Source: Paenibacillus luteus
Lineage (GTDB): Bacteria; Bacillota; Bacilli; Paenibacillales; Paenibacillaceae
DNA length: 64,000 nt
Assembly: GCF_006542765.1 (NCBI RefSeq)
Contig: NZ_SKCD01000044.1
Coordinates: forward strand, 62,001-126,000
Reading direction: 5' to 3'
The notes beneath the pieces were generated by a model. It was not told the origin of the DNA and did no database searches. It was given only the letters and a program-made list of their open reading frames with translations. Of the stretch, positions 34,911-43,584 are shown one piece after another (the stretch's first letter is position 1; every line of letters starts with the position of its first letter). A program made the translations under genes and the position numbers.

Positions 34911-36878
34911 ATGACATTACTAGAACAACTGCCACTATGGAATCATGCGGCTATTAGGGTGCTTGATGTTCGGCGGTCTACTTTGCAATCAAGAGAAAGT
35001 GTACACGGTTTCCTTTTACCAGCGAGTGCCTTCTTAGTAGCTGTTACTGGAAACGCGAAGATTCTCATCGATGGAGTCGAGCATATCGCAGATTGCTGTT
35101 ATGTATGCCATGCCGGAAAAGGCGCAACGCTAGACATTATTCAGGTGGCTGAAAAATTCGATTATTATTTTATTTTTTATAAAGCGGTTCTTATGCTGCC
35201 CAGCCGCAAAGAATTGTTAAACGCGTATAGAGACCATAATCCCTTTCAAATGCAATATGGTTTTGCTCCGGCCTACCCGCTGGGGATCTTATCAAGAGTA
35301 GAGCAGATGCATACCTATTGGCTGCTTGATGCCGAGTTGGAGAGATTTCGTGTGAGGGCGATGTTTCATCAGTTAGTGTATGACCTCCTGCAGCAGCTTC
35401 ATGCCCATGAGGGAACGGGAACGACTGCTGTTCAGCCGGATTATGTAAGCCAAACGATTCGCTATATGGAGGAGCGTTATGCAGACCCGATTAGTCTACA
35501 GGATTTGGCTAATGCCCTTCATTGCAATGAGAGAAAGCTGCAGCGACTATTCAAGGCGAAGCTGCGTATCGGACCGATGGAGTATTTAATTCAAGTTCGC
35601 ATGAATCATGCTCAGGAAATGCTATTGAATACGAATCTACCACTGAAGGTAATCGCTGAATCGGTAGGATATGGGGATAGTTACTATTTTAGCCGAGCTT
35701 TCAAGAAGCATTGCGGAGTTTCGCCGCTTCATTTCAGGCAGAATCGTCGGATAAGTGCATCCTATATGTCGCGTTATTCCATTGGCTCGCGTCCTATTCT
35801 CTCCTATAATGATGATTGTGATAATCATTATCAACAACCATACGGGGGAGTAATTGGAATGAATAGGAGTAAGAGATCGGTTTTGGCGGTTAGTTTAATG
35901 TTGAGTTTAATATTATTATTGAGTGCATGCACGACGGGTAACGGTACGGGGAACAACGCCGGAGGAGCAAGTCCAACAGGATCACAATCCAATGTCGCCG
36001 CATCGAACAATAATACAGCGCAACCTGCGCAACAAGCCTATCCAGTCGTTATTAAACATATGAAGGGAGAATTAACGCTGGAGCAGCACCCTTCGAAAAT
36101 AGCAGTGCTCGATACCAAATTTGTAGATCAATTGGTCACCCTAAATGAGCAGCCAGCGGGCAGCGTAAAGGCTGCGGCAGATAAGTCGGATTTTCCAGCG
36201 TATTTAACCGATAAGCTAACGGATGTTAAATTGCTGGGTACGAGGGATGAACCCAACTTGGAAGCCATCGCTGCGATGGAGCCGGACTTAATCATTTGTA
36301 CAGAGTTTCAAGAAAAAGTATATGAAAGCTTGTCGAAGATTGCGCCAACCATCATGCTTGACTTTAATGAAGATTGGCGTGATACGTTAGTTACTTTTGG
36401 CAAAATTGTTGGAAATGCAGAAGAAGCAACGAACGTATTGGAAGCCTATAACGAGAAAACAAGCAAGTTGAAAGAAGAATTAAAGGCTAAGCTCGGAGAT
36501 CAGACCGTTGCATTAATACGTCCACGCGATGAGGGCGTTCGCATCCATACTGCGGGCCATCGCACAGGTGCGATTTTATACAATGACCTAGGTTTGTCTG
36601 CGCCTCAACAAGTCATAGATGAGAAGGATACCGCTTATCAGGTTCCGCTAGAAGCTCTGCCAGAAGTAGGAGCGGATCATTACTTCCTCGTACAAGACGA
36701 CATGTTTAAGGAAATCGTTGAGGAATTTCAGCAGACAGAGACTTGGAAAAGTATCGAAGCCGTGAAGAACAATCAAGTGTATGATGTGGATTCGAATGTA
36801 TGGATTGCCTATTATGGCCCCATCGCCATCAATATGATCGTTGACAGAGTTGCAGAAATTTTCATTGGAACTCCATAA
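34911..36878 (+). CDS. AraC regulator reading in frame into a siderophore-binding lipoprotein
   Basis: One open frame of 655 codons with no stop. Residues 1-~170 are an AraC sensor half. Residues ~180-280 are a double helix-turn-helix (LQDLANALHCNERKLQRLFKAKL and VIAESVGYGDSYYFSRAFKK). Residues 281-316 form a linker. From 317 it continues as a lipoprotein signal (LILLLSACTT) and a ferric-siderophore-binding protein. A Fur-like box, a ribosome site and an ATG lie inside the frame, so the second half is probably also translated on its own. The ATG at 34911 has GGAAGGTGG nearby. If translated as one chain it would put an outside iron-chelate sensor on a cytoplasmic DNA-binding domain. Confidence 0.75.
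   Translation: MTLLEQLPLWNHAAIRVLDVRRSTLQSRESVHGFLLPASAFLVAVTGNAKILIDGVEHIADCCYVCHAGKGATLDIIQVAEKFDYYFIFYKAVLMLPSRKELLNAYRDHNPFQMQYGFAPAYPLGILSRVEQMHTYWLLDAELERFRVRAMFHQLVYDLLQQLHAHEGTGTTAVQPDYVSQTIRYMEERYADPISLQDLANALHCNERKLQRLFKAKLRIGPMEYLIQVRMNHAQEMLLNTNLPLKVIAESVGYGDSYYFSRAFKKHCGVSPLHFRQNRRISASYMSRYSIGSRPILSYNDDCDNHYQQPYGGVIGMNRSKRSVLAVSLMLSLILLLSACTTGNGTGNNAGGASPTGSQSNVAASNNNTAQPAQQAYPVVIKHMKGELTLEQHPSKIAVLDTKFVDQLVTLNEQPAGSVKAAADKSDFPAYLTDKLTDVKLLGTRDEPNLEAIAAMEPDLIICTEFQEKVYESLSKIAPTIMLDFNEDWRDTLVTFGKIVGNAEEATNVLEAYNEKTSKLKEELKAKLGDQTVALIRPRDEGVRIHTAGHRTGAILYNDLGLSAPQQVIDEKDTAYQVPLEALPEVGADHYFLVQDDMFKEIVEEFQQTETWKSIEAVKNNQVYDVDSNVWIAYYGPIAINMIVDRVAEIFIGTP
35814..35832. promoter_or_regulatory. 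Fur-box-like site inside the fused frame
   Basis: GATTGTGATAATCATTATC matches the Fur consensus at 17 of 19 bases. It ends 26 bases before the internal ATG of the lipoprotein half, so it can control a second promoter. Confidence 0.7.
35859..36878 (+). CDS. Ferric-siderophore-binding lipoprotein (internal start)
   Basis: The C-terminal part of the fused frame as a separate product (339 aa). GGGGGAG lies eight bases before this ATG. The signal ends in LSAC; the Thr/Asn/Gly-rich tether and the FhuD/FepB fold follow (HPSKIAVLDTKFVDQLVTL, LEAIAAMEPDLIICT, AYQVPLEALPEVGADHYF). It would capture an iron chelate for an ABC importer. No permease or ATPase for siderophores follows in the window, so these must be encoded elsewhere. 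I list it separately because its own ribosome site and Fur box suggest it is the main product. Confidence 0.65.
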   Translation: MNRSKRSVLAVSLMLSLILLLSACTTGNGTGNNAGGASPTGSQSNVAASNNNTAQPAQQAYPVVIKHMKGELTLEQHPSKIAVLDTKFVDQLVTLNEQPAGSVKAAADKSDFPAYLTDKLTDVKLLGTRDEPNLEAIAAMEPDLIICTEFQEKVYESLSKIAPTIMLDFNEDWRDTLVTFGKIVGNAEEATNVLEAYNEKTSKLKEELKAKLGDQTVALIRPRDEGVRIHTAGHRTGAILYNDLGLSAPQQVIDEKDTAYQVPLEALPEVGADHYFLVQDDMFKEIVEEFQQTETWKSIEAVKNNQVYDVDSNVWIAYYGPIAINMIVDRVAEIFIGTP

Positions 36879-36879
36879 T

Positions 36880-37656
36880 ATGGTAGAGCTGCTTACAAAG
36901 CCGGAGTGGGAGGAGTTAGGGGATAGATTCAACTTCACTCCCGAAGGGATGGTCCAGCCTACCACCAGCTTCATTTTTTCAACAGACTTGCTGGATCGGG
37001 AGAAATGCGAGAGCTACCTGGATCGGTTTGCGAGTGAAATCGGTTCGCCATCGAGACGAGTAACAGCGTCGATGCTGGCGAAACGCTATGCCTTTTTAAC
37101 GGTTACGCCTGTCTTATACGCGATGACGGCATACAATAAAGGGTTGCAGTTAACGCTGGAGAATTGTCGATTAGCTGCACCTCACGAAGATGTGAGTAAT
37201 TCTAAATTTCCCAATCTGAGCTTTGAGGAATTGAGCGTTACGGAACCGGCAGCGGGGAAACGGATAGAGTGGCGGAACCAGGTTGTGAGCCAACTATTTG
37301 AATCTCATCTGTCCCAAGTGTTTCGCTCCTTATCCATTGCTGGACGAGTGCCTATGGCGATCTTATGGGAAAATGCGCTTGTCCGTATTATTCCGATATA
37401 TGAAGAAGGTTTGGAAGAAGAACAGGACCCTTCCGTAATGCTGCGATTTCAAGACGACTTTCAGTTTATTTCGCAGACGGCGCCAGCAAGCCTATTCGGG
37501 GAACGTCGTAACCCCTTTGAGAAGTTTATGAGAGCAGTGAACGCAGGTGCTGCCGACAAGACGGTGGCCTATACTCGCCAAACGTGCTGCTTTTACTACG
37601 AGATGTCCCCGGAATACTGCAGAGCCTGTCCGAAACCACTCGACTGCCGCCCCTAA
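36880..37656 (+). CDS. FhuF-like siderophore-iron reductase
   Basis: A cytoplasmic protein of ~258 aa. The C-terminal cysteines CC-x9-C-x2-C (QTCCFYYEMSPEYCRACP) are the [2Fe-2S] site of FhuF-type reductases, which release iron from imported chelates by reduction. E. coli FhuF has CC-x10-C-x2-C. The start is unsure: ATG 36880 begins one base after the preceding stop, and earlier TTG codons (36841, 36865) overlap that gene; no strong ribosome site decides it. Its position next to the siderophore-binding protein supports the role. Confidence 0.75.
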   Translation: MVELLTKPEWEELGDRFNFTPEGMVQPTTSFIFSTDLLDREKCESYLDRFASEIGSPSRRVTASMLAKRYAFLTVTPVLYAMTAYNKGLQLTLENCRLAAPHEDVSNSKFPNLSFEELSVTEPAAGKRIEWRNQVVSQLFESHLSQVFRSLSIAGRVPMAILWENALVRIIPIYEEGLEEEQDPSVMLRFQDDFQFISQTAPASLFGERRNPFEKFMRAVNAGAADKTVAYTRQTCCFYYEMSPEYCRACPKPLDCRP

Positions 37657-37727
37657 TAGGGGAGGTGAAACCGTAATTACACTTAGCCTGATGCAAAGGG
37701 CTTAGGATTCCGTTTGTAAACGAAAAT

Positions 37728-37775
37728 AACCTGCAGACTAGACCGTTACAACGGACATGTCTGCAGGTTTTTTTT
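37728..37775. terminator. Bidirectional terminator
   Basis: AACCTGCAGAC pairs with GTCTGCAGGTT, with an inner CCGTT/AACGG hairpin, followed by eight T; A-rich bases precede it. It separates the converging FhuF-like and SDR genes. Confidence 0.9.
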
Positions 37776-37808
37776 ATAGACCGTACCTTTGTTTTCTGTT
37801 ACTCAGTC

Positions 37809-38591
37809 TTAAAACCAACGGCTTAAATCCGGATAACCACTCGTTGCCCAGCCTCCATCAACAATTAGGCTTGCCCCGTTCACATATCCTGCATCTTCGC
37901 TTGCCAAGAAGAGCGCGGGACCAGTCATTTCTTCCGGCTTCGCAGCACGCTTCATAGGTATGCGTTCCATATAAGCAGCTTTAATATCCTCTTGCTTAAG
38001 CAAATCTGCTGTCAATGGCGTCTCGATCAGACCCGGAAGAATTGCATTCACGCGAATGCCGCTGCGAGCCAGTTCCAGTGCACCGTTTTTTGTCAGCATG
38101 TCCACGCCTGCTTTGGCGGAAGCATAAGCGGAGCCTGCATACATCGGAACTAGTGCGTTAAGCGAGGCAACGTTCACAATCGATCCTCCGCCTTGCTTAG
38201 CCATTTGCAGTGCTTGATGCTTCATGCATAGAAATACGCCTTTCATACATAGGTCAACTGTAAAATCCCAATCCGACTCGGATAGCTCGGTAATCACACC
38301 TGCTTTCGATGCTCCTGCCACATTAAACGCAAGATGCAATCCGCCAAAGCGTTCAACTGCCGCACTTACGAGATTAGCCGCATCCGCTTCCACTGTCACA
38401 TTGGCTTTAACGCCGTAAAAACGTTCGCCAAGCTGAGCTTGGATCGCCTGAAGGCGATCTATATTGAGATCCGCCGCTACAACGGAAGCTCCTTCTTGAA
38501 CAAGCCGTTCGGCAATTGCGTAACCGATACCGGAAGCTCCGCCTGTAACGATGGCAACCTTGTTAGCGAATCGATTGTTTATAATAGTCAT
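37809..38591 (-). CDS. Short-chain dehydrogenase/reductase
   Basis: A classical SDR (260 aa) that oxidises or reduces an alcohol/ketone with NAD(P). TGGASGIG (about 16-23) binds the cofactor; AADLNID after the second strand has Asp, which favours NAD; NVAGA, the catalytic Ser in VNVASLNA, and YASAKAG (Tyr and Lys) are all present, as is LPGLIETPLT. The ATG has AAGGAG upstream. It is divergent from the LysR gene with a 143-base AT-rich gap, so LysR may regulate it. The substrate is unknown. Confidence 0.9.
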   Translation of the reverse strand: MTIINNRFANKVAIVTGGASGIGYAIAERLVQEGASVVAADLNIDRLQAIQAQLGERFYGVKANVTVEADAANLVSAAVERFGGLHLAFNVAGASKAGVITELSESDWDFTVDLCMKGVFLCMKHQALQMAKQGGGSIVNVASLNALVPMYAGSAYASAKAGVDMLTKNGALELARSGIRVNAILPGLIETPLTADLLKQEDIKAAYMERIPMKRAAKPEEMTGPALFLASEDAGYVNGASLIVDGGWATSGYPDLSRWF

Positions 38592-38734
38592 TGTTGCACT
38601 CCTTTTTGATAATATCCGCTTATTTGTTAGGGGATTGAGCTGTTTTGTAACCAGTATACTTTAGCCTTTTGATCATGTATATTTAATTAAAATGTATGTT
38701 TGTTAAAATAAATTAAACAAAGAGGTTAACGGAT

Positions 38735-39637
38735 ATGAACCTTGAACAAATGGCTTATGTTCTGGAAGTAGCGAAGACGGCTTCGATAACAACAGCGTCT
38801 GCTTCTTTATGCGTAACGCAGTCTACGATTAGCCAAGCGATAACAAGGCTGGAGAAGGAGCTTGGCATCAAGTTGTTCGAAAGATCCCGCAATGGTGCGT
38901 ATCCATTGGAGCAGGCCAAGGCGATTTTTGATAAATTCAAATCGGTACTCGATACCGTTCAAATGATCAAAGAAGATGCGGAATACATTGGTGAATCGAT
39001 TAGCGGGGAGCTGCGTCTCTCGGCCATCCCCGGCGGTATACCTGCCATCATAAAGGCTGTAGCCAGTATGAAAAATATCCACGCGGATCTGAATTTCGAG
39101 CTTTCCGAGAAGCCTTCTTCTTTAATTATTAAGGATATTCGTGATAAACAGGCTGATCTTGGCTTAATTGCCCTTTATCAAGAAGAGATTGACGAGCAGC
39201 TTCAAGGACTCCGCTTTTATCCAATTGACGAAGGCTTCATGCGCATCTGTGTGAATAGTAGCAGCGCTTTGGCAGCGAACAAAACGATAGCATTACAGGA
39301 TTTGAAAGAGCAAACCTTTGTTTTATTTAACGATGAGCTCATTGATCAGTTCATTCTCGCTCTTTCTAACGAAATTGGCGATGTTAACATATTATTTCGA
39401 ACGAACAATTCAGAAGTGATCAACGCTGCTTTACAGCAATTAAATGCCGTTACCGTCGGACATGAATATTCCTTTGCCCACCATACCAACTTTCAACGGA
39501 ACGATTATTTTGCAAAAGAACTGGATATGCCGCAGCGCTTGATCTCGATTGGATGGGTGCTGCAAGAGAGCAAGGCCTCGAGCACGACGATCAGAAGGTT
39601 CTTGGACCGCTTTCAGTATGTTTCATTGTCGAAATAG
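38735..39637 (+). CDS. LysR-family transcriptional regulator
   Basis: A 300-aa regulator. The winged helix-turn-helix is at 1-60 (MAYVLEVAKTASITTASASL, TQSTISQAITRLEKELGIKLFERSR). The effector-binding domain fills the rest (GELRLSAIPGGIPAIIKAVA, DKQADLGLIALYQ, AVTVGHEYSF). AGAGG precedes the ATG. It is divergent from the SDR gene and followed by a separate promoter for the decarboxylase. The effector is not evident. Confidence 0.9.
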   Translation: MNLEQMAYVLEVAKTASITTASASLCVTQSTISQAITRLEKELGIKLFERSRNGAYPLEQAKAIFDKFKSVLDTVQMIKEDAEYIGESISGELRLSAIPGGIPAIIKAVASMKNIHADLNFELSEKPSSLIIKDIRDKQADLGLIALYQEEIDEQLQGLRFYPIDEGFMRICVNSSSALAANKTIALQDLKEQTFVLFNDELIDQFILALSNEIGDVNILFRTNNSEVINAALQQLNAVTVGHEYSFAHHTNFQRNDYFAKELDMPQRLISIGWVLQESKASSTTIRRFLDRFQYVSLSK

Positions 39638-39640
39638 CTA

Positions 39641-39669
39641 TTGACATAGCTTTGAATTTTTTCTATATT
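39641..39669 (+). promoter_or_regulatory. Sigma-A promoter of the decarboxylase gene
   Basis: TTGACA (39641-39646), a 17-base spacer, and TATATT (39664-39669): near-perfect sigma-A spacing, starting three bases after the LysR stop. Confidence 0.75.
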
Positions 39670-39722
39670 TCTCTTATTTGCTATTTTTTAATAGGGATAT
39701 AGAATGAAGAGGAGGCGCTAGA

Positions 39723-41180
39723 TTGAAAGAAATGAATCAGAAGAGCACACCATTATTTGATGCTCTTAAAAGATATGTTGATGATAAGGTCGTACCATTT
39801 CATGTACCTGGACATAAACAGGGTCGAGGATTAAAGGAATTAAGTGATTATATAGGAGAACGTGCTCTGCAAATGGACGTTAACGGTATGGAAGACTTGG
39901 ACTTTGCCAATAATCCGACGGGCGTCATTCTTGAGGCAGAAGAGCTAATGGCTGATGCATTTGCGGCGCAACATGCATTTTTTCTAGTGAATGGGACCTC
40001 AGCAGGCGTACAGGCTATGATTATGAGTGCTTGCGAGCCAGGTGATAAAATTATTATCCCGAGAAACGCTCATAAATCTACTATTGGTGGAATTATTTTA
40101 AGTGGGGCCATGCCTGTTTATATACAGCCTGAAATTAACGATCAATTGGGCATAGCTATGGGGATTACAGAAGAAAATCTCAAGAAAACAATCAAAGAAA
40201 ATCCTCATGCCAAGGCTGTTTTTGTCATAAACCCTACGTATTATGGAGCTGTATCGGATCTAAAAGCCATCGTAAAGCTAGCTCACAGCCATAATATGGC
40301 TGTCCTTGTAGATGAAGCTCATGGTGCGCATATGTCTTTCCATCATGAACTTCCAGTAACGGCTATGGAGGCAGGCGCAGATATGAGCGCGGCAAGCATG
40401 CACAAAACGGCAGGCTCGTTGACACAAAGCTCTGTGCTGCTGCTAAATAGTGACATGATTTCAGTGGATAGGGTTAAGCAGGTGCTGAGCCTTACCTATA
40501 CAACCAGTGCTTCCTATCTATTGCTTTGTTCACTTGATATCGCCAGAAAGCAATTAGCCATTAACGGTAACGCCTTGCTTGAAGAAGCGCTATCTATTTC
40601 TAGATGGGCAAGAGAAGAGATAAACCAAATTGATGGTTTATATGCTTTTGGTAATGACTTGAATGGAATGCCGGGCTGCTATGCTTTTGATGAAACGAAA
40701 TTAAGTGTAAATGTGGCAGGACTGGGATATACGGGATATCAGATAGAAACGATTTTGCGAAAGCAATATAATATTCAAATTGAGCTTGCGGATATGCATA
40801 ATATTATGGCGCTAGTTAGTTTAGGTGATAGAAAACAAGACCTTGAAACATTAGTTTTTGCATTTAAAGACATAGCTGAAAAAACAGAGAAGGTTAACCT
40901 ATCTAAAACGATTGCCATCCCAGCGAGCGCTCAAATGATTGTATCTCCTAGAAGCGCATTTTATAGTCCAAAAAAAGCGGTACTGTTGGAGAATTCCATC
41001 GGAGAGATAGCTGGCGTGATGGTCATGGCTTACCCTCCAGGTATACCGGTGATATGCATGGGTGAACGTGTCACAAAGGAAATTGTGGAATATATCCAGG
41101 TCCTAAAAGAACAAAAATGCGAACTTCAAGGAACAGCAGATCCCTACGTTCATTACCTTAGAGTTTTGGGCTCGGAATAG
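39723..41180 (+). CDS. PLP-dependent Orn/Lys/Arg decarboxylase-family protein
   Basis: A fold-type-I PLP enzyme (485 aa) of the short basic-amino-acid decarboxylase group found in Bacillota (SpeA/YaaO-like). VPFHVPGHKQGRG opens the protein; GTSAGVQAMIMSACEPGD holds the phosphate, VDEAHGAHM the Asp that pairs with the ring, and SMHKTAGSLTQSS the PLP lysine (about residue 223). The C-terminal domain is shorter than in large decarboxylases. GAGGAGG precedes the TTG start. A strong promoter and a terminator bracket it. Arginine, lysine or ornithine are the possible substrates; the sequence alone does not choose. Confidence 0.88.
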   Translation: MKEMNQKSTPLFDALKRYVDDKVVPFHVPGHKQGRGLKELSDYIGERALQMDVNGMEDLDFANNPTGVILEAEELMADAFAAQHAFFLVNGTSAGVQAMIMSACEPGDKIIIPRNAHKSTIGGIILSGAMPVYIQPEINDQLGIAMGITEENLKKTIKENPHAKAVFVINPTYYGAVSDLKAIVKLAHSHNMAVLVDEAHGAHMSFHHELPVTAMEAGADMSAASMHKTAGSLTQSSVLLLNSDMISVDRVKQVLSLTYTTSASYLLLCSLDIARKQLAINGNALLEEALSISRWAREEINQIDGLYAFGNDLNGMPGCYAFDETKLSVNVAGLGYTGYQIETILRKQYNIQIELADMHNIMALVSLGDRKQDLETLVFAFKDIAEKTEKVNLSKTIAIPASAQMIVSPRSAFYSPKKAVLLENSIGEIAGVMVMAYPPGIPVICMGERVTKEIVEYIQVLKEQKCELQGTADPYVHYLRVLGSE

Positions 41181-41185
41181 ATAAG

Positions 41186-41217
41186 AAAGGCGGCCAACAA
41201 ATTCGTTGGCTGCCTTT
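41186..41217 (+). terminator. Rho-independent terminator of the decarboxylase gene
   Basis: AAAGGCGGCCAAC pairs with GTTGGCTGCCTTT over a six-base loop, with a short A/T tail. Confidence 0.75.
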
Positions 41218-41224
41218 AAACTTT

Positions 41225-41359
41225 ATGAATCGAAACTCTTTTAGCTTGTATGTTTTCATAATGGCAATGCATCCGATGGAATTACGGGATTCTTTAGAAG
41301 CGTTTGTAGGAACGATTTTGATTAATATAGCTCTAGCAATTTTTATTCAAGGAAGATAG
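41225..41359 (+). CDS. Possible small hydrophobic peptide or gene remnant
   Basis: A 44-codon frame reads MNRNSFSLYVFIMAMHPMEL and ends in a hydrophobic segment LINIALAIFIQGR. No ribosome site precedes it and it lies after the decarboxylase terminator. It may be a leftover C-terminus of a membrane protein rather than a real gene. Confidence 0.2.
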   Translation: MNRNSFSLYVFIMAMHPMELRDSLEAFVGTILINIALAIFIQGR

Positions 41360-41375
41360 CTTGATCGAACAGTGT

Positions 41376-42065
41376 CTACTCGTATCGTAACCCATTTGAC
41401 AAGTCGTCTAAACGTTTCCAGTCTACAACAAAGATGCTTTTATGCGCCTTGCCCAGTATTTTTATATCGCATAGGCTTTTGATTACCCGATTCAGGTGAC
41501 GTGGTGTTGTTCCAAGCAAAGATGATATCTCAGAAATTTGTGAAGTCTGTATTTCTTTTCCGAACTGGTTTTCGAGCCTTATTGTTAATAAATAACTCGC
41601 AAGTCTTTCTTCAACAGAAGCTAATAAGTTAATTCTTGAAGCAGTCGTACAGGTTTGCAGCTTATATGACAAATGCTTTAAAAGTTCATTTAGGAAAATA
41701 TGTTTGTGCATGAGCCTATTTTCAACTATGTGTTTATTTATAAATAGAAAACTAGAGGGTTGAATAGCCTCTACTTGTGATTGAATAACGACGTTTTGTA
41801 TCAGCTCGATATCCCCGAAAACTGACAAAGGATAGCAAAAACGTAATAGTAATGATTTTCCAGTACCGACACTAGTAGAAACCTTTGTAAGCCCGCCTAC
41901 TTGGAAATAAAGGCCCTGTAGTTCATTTCCTTCCACAAGTACCAGTTCGCCTGCTGAATAGGTATGAAGCTGAATAGGGAGAGAGTCTGACTCAGTGAGT
42001 TTTTCATTAAGATCAAATTCTGTGATGTAGTGTTTTATCTTATCTTTATCTAAAATGATTTCCAT
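41376..42065 (-). CDS. Crp/Fnr-family transcriptional regulator
   Basis: A 229-aa regulator with an N-terminal cyclic-nucleotide-binding-like barrel (YSAGELVLVEGNELQGLYFQ, about 40-60) and a C-terminal winged helix (EISSLLGTTPRHLNRVIKSL). The Gly/Glu/Arg-Ser cAMP signature is not kept and the four cysteines of Fnr are absent, so it resembles YeiL-type members. The start at 42065 follows AAGGAG by six bases; a longer reading from 42101 has none. It is divergent from the HAD phosphatase gene. The signal is unknown. Confidence 0.85.
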   Translation of the reverse strand: MEIILDKDKIKHYITEFDLNEKLTESDSLPIQLHTYSAGELVLVEGNELQGLYFQVGGLTKVSTSVGTGKSLLLRFCYPLSVFGDIELIQNVVIQSQVEAIQPSSFLFINKHIVENRLMHKHIFLNELLKHLSYKLQTCTTASRINLLASVEERLASYLLTIRLENQFGKEIQTSQISEISSLLGTTPRHLNRVIKSLCDIKILGKAHKSIFVVDWKRLDDLSNGLRYE

Positions 42066-42148
42066 AGGAAACTCCTTCAATTGGACATTTGTCCTTTCCA
42101 TTATACAAGATGCTGATATGATTTTAAGAAAAGAAGGAGGCCTACAAG

Positions 42149-42928
42149 GTGAAATTTGTTTTTGATTTGGATGGTACTATATGTTTTCAAGGTAAGCCCT
42201 TAAGTGAAAAGATGGTATATACATTAGATCTATTGGTGAAAAATGGGCATGAAATTATCTTCGCTTCAGCAAGACCGATTCGTGATTTGCTTCCTGTGTT
42301 ACCGCTGCATATGCATCATTATCCAATGATTGGAGGGAATGGGGCATTTGTTGTAACAGCCGACCTCAATATCAAAACTGTTCAATTTGAACCATCAATA
42401 GCAGAGGGAATTATTCGAATAATAAAGACATTTGAAGCTGAATACTTAATTGATGGCGCATGGGATTATGCTTATAATGGAAGCCAGAAACATCCAATTC
42501 GGCGGAATTTAGATCCGAATCAAAGGGCGAGAAACATTCGATTGGAAGAGCTAAATGAGATTGTGAAAGTGGTTATTTTGCGCAGCCTTAATACTGAACA
42601 ACTGGTTGAAGAATTGCAAAAGCTGCCCATTATCACGTATTTACACGGAGCCGAAAATATTATCGATATTAGCCCGCAAGGTGTTGATAAATGGACGGGA
42701 CTGCAATCTATGGGAATACAATCTCTTGAGTTTGTTGCATTTGGCAATGATTCAAACGATGTGCCAATGTTCCAGCATGCCATGCGTTCTATCCGTGTCG
42801 GAGATCATCCCGAACTTATATTGTTGACAACAGAAAAAGTAATTAGCGAAGAAGAGCATGTCATTAATAAAATTTTAGAAGTGATGGGGGAACTTGATAA
42901 AGAAAGGTCGCCGATTGAGAGTATATAA
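42149..42928 (+). CDS. HAD-superfamily phosphatase, Cof type
   Basis: A 259-aa haloacid-dehalogenase phosphatase. Motif I is FDLDGT (Asp nucleophile at 6), motif II is in IIFASARP, and motif IV is AFGNDSNDVPMF with the two metal aspartates. A type-IIB cap domain lies between. It removes phosphate from sugar phosphates or nucleotides. AAGGAGG precedes the GTG/ATG start region; the ATG-equivalent GTG at 42149 fits that spacing. A stand-alone gene divergent from the Crp/Fnr regulator. Confidence 0.88.
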   Translation: MKFVFDLDGTICFQGKPLSEKMVYTLDLLVKNGHEIIFASARPIRDLLPVLPLHMHHYPMIGGNGAFVVTADLNIKTVQFEPSIAEGIIRIIKTFEAEYLIDGAWDYAYNGSQKHPIRRNLDPNQRARNIRLEELNEIVKVVILRSLNTEQLVEELQKLPIITYLHGAENIIDISPQGVDKWTGLQSMGIQSLEFVAFGNDSNDVPMFQHAMRSIRVGDHPELILLTTEKVISEEEHVINKILEVMGELDKERSPIESI

Positions 42929-43014
42929 TTTGGGATAGAATGATGCTGACATTTGTCTGTCAGCACGCACCAACAGATTCATCTCGCATTTTACAATTCT
43001 TCCACTATAGAACG

Positions 43015-43046
43015 AACCCAGTACCAGCAAATTACTGGGTTTTTAT
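43015..43046. terminator. Bidirectional terminator between HAD and peptide deformylase genes
   Basis: AACCCAGTA pairs with TACTGGGTT, followed by TTTTAT. It serves the two converging genes. A second hairpin (TGCTGACA/TGTCAGCA, 42944-42965) precedes it without a T-run. Confidence 0.75.
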
Positions 43047-43051
43047 ATCCA

Positions 43052-43582
43052 TTAAGGAAATGCATTCCCGTAATTATCGTGAGTTAATCTGCTAACATCA
43101 ATTACATTGATTTTTTGTTTAGTATCCTCACGGTATAAGAAACCATTACGAACATGATCAATAAAAAGCACACCATTCAAATGATCCATTTCATGTTGAA
43201 TGCATCTTGCTAATAACCCTTCTCCTTGTATAATAAATTCTTCTCCAGCTCTATTCAATGCCCGTACTTTTACGGATTGAGCCCTCTTTACTTCTCCAAC
43301 ATAGCCAGGATAGGATAAACAAGCTTCTAGTCCAATCTGTTCCCCAACTTGTTCAATAATCACGGGATTTATCAATTGAATTAATCCTTCACCACAATCC
43401 ATAACAACGATTCTTCTGAGGATTCCAACCTGAGGAGCCGCTAAACCAGCACCATCATGAGAATAGAGTGTTTCAATCATATCATCTAAAAGTTTCGTCA
43501 TGCGCGAATTGATTCCCTCCACTGGCTTAGCAACCTTTCGCAGAATGGGATCTCCAAAAGGAATAACTACTCGTATGGCCAT
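43052..43582 (-). CDS. def: Peptide deformylase
   Basis: A 176-aa metalloenzyme that removes the formyl group from new proteins. The three family motifs are present: GAGLAAPQVG (motif 1), EACLSYPG (motif 2, usually EGCLS; Cys is a metal ligand) and QHEMDHLNG (motif 3, two metal histidines and the catalytic Glu). The Gly-to-Ala change in motif 2 is unusual but is found in type 3/secondary deformylases. The start MAIRVV at 43582 has AAAGGGG upstream. The XRE gene ends two bases before it, so they form one operon. This is probably not the housekeeping copy beside fmt. Confidence 0.9.
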   Translation of the reverse strand: MAIRVVIPFGDPILRKVAKPVEGINSRMTKLLDDMIETLYSHDGAGLAAPQVGILRRIVVMDCGEGLIQLINPVIIEQVGEQIGLEACLSYPGYVGEVKRAQSVKVRALNRAGEEFIIQGEGLLARCIQHEMDHLNGVLFIDHVRNGFLYREDTKQKINVIDVSRLTHDNYGNAFP

Positions 43583-43584
43583 GT

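Noticed and set aside
42944..42965. Hairpin TGCTGACA/TGTCAGCA as a terminator or riboswitch part
   Set aside because: No T-run follows and a better terminator lies 50 bases further on; there is no larger conserved structure.
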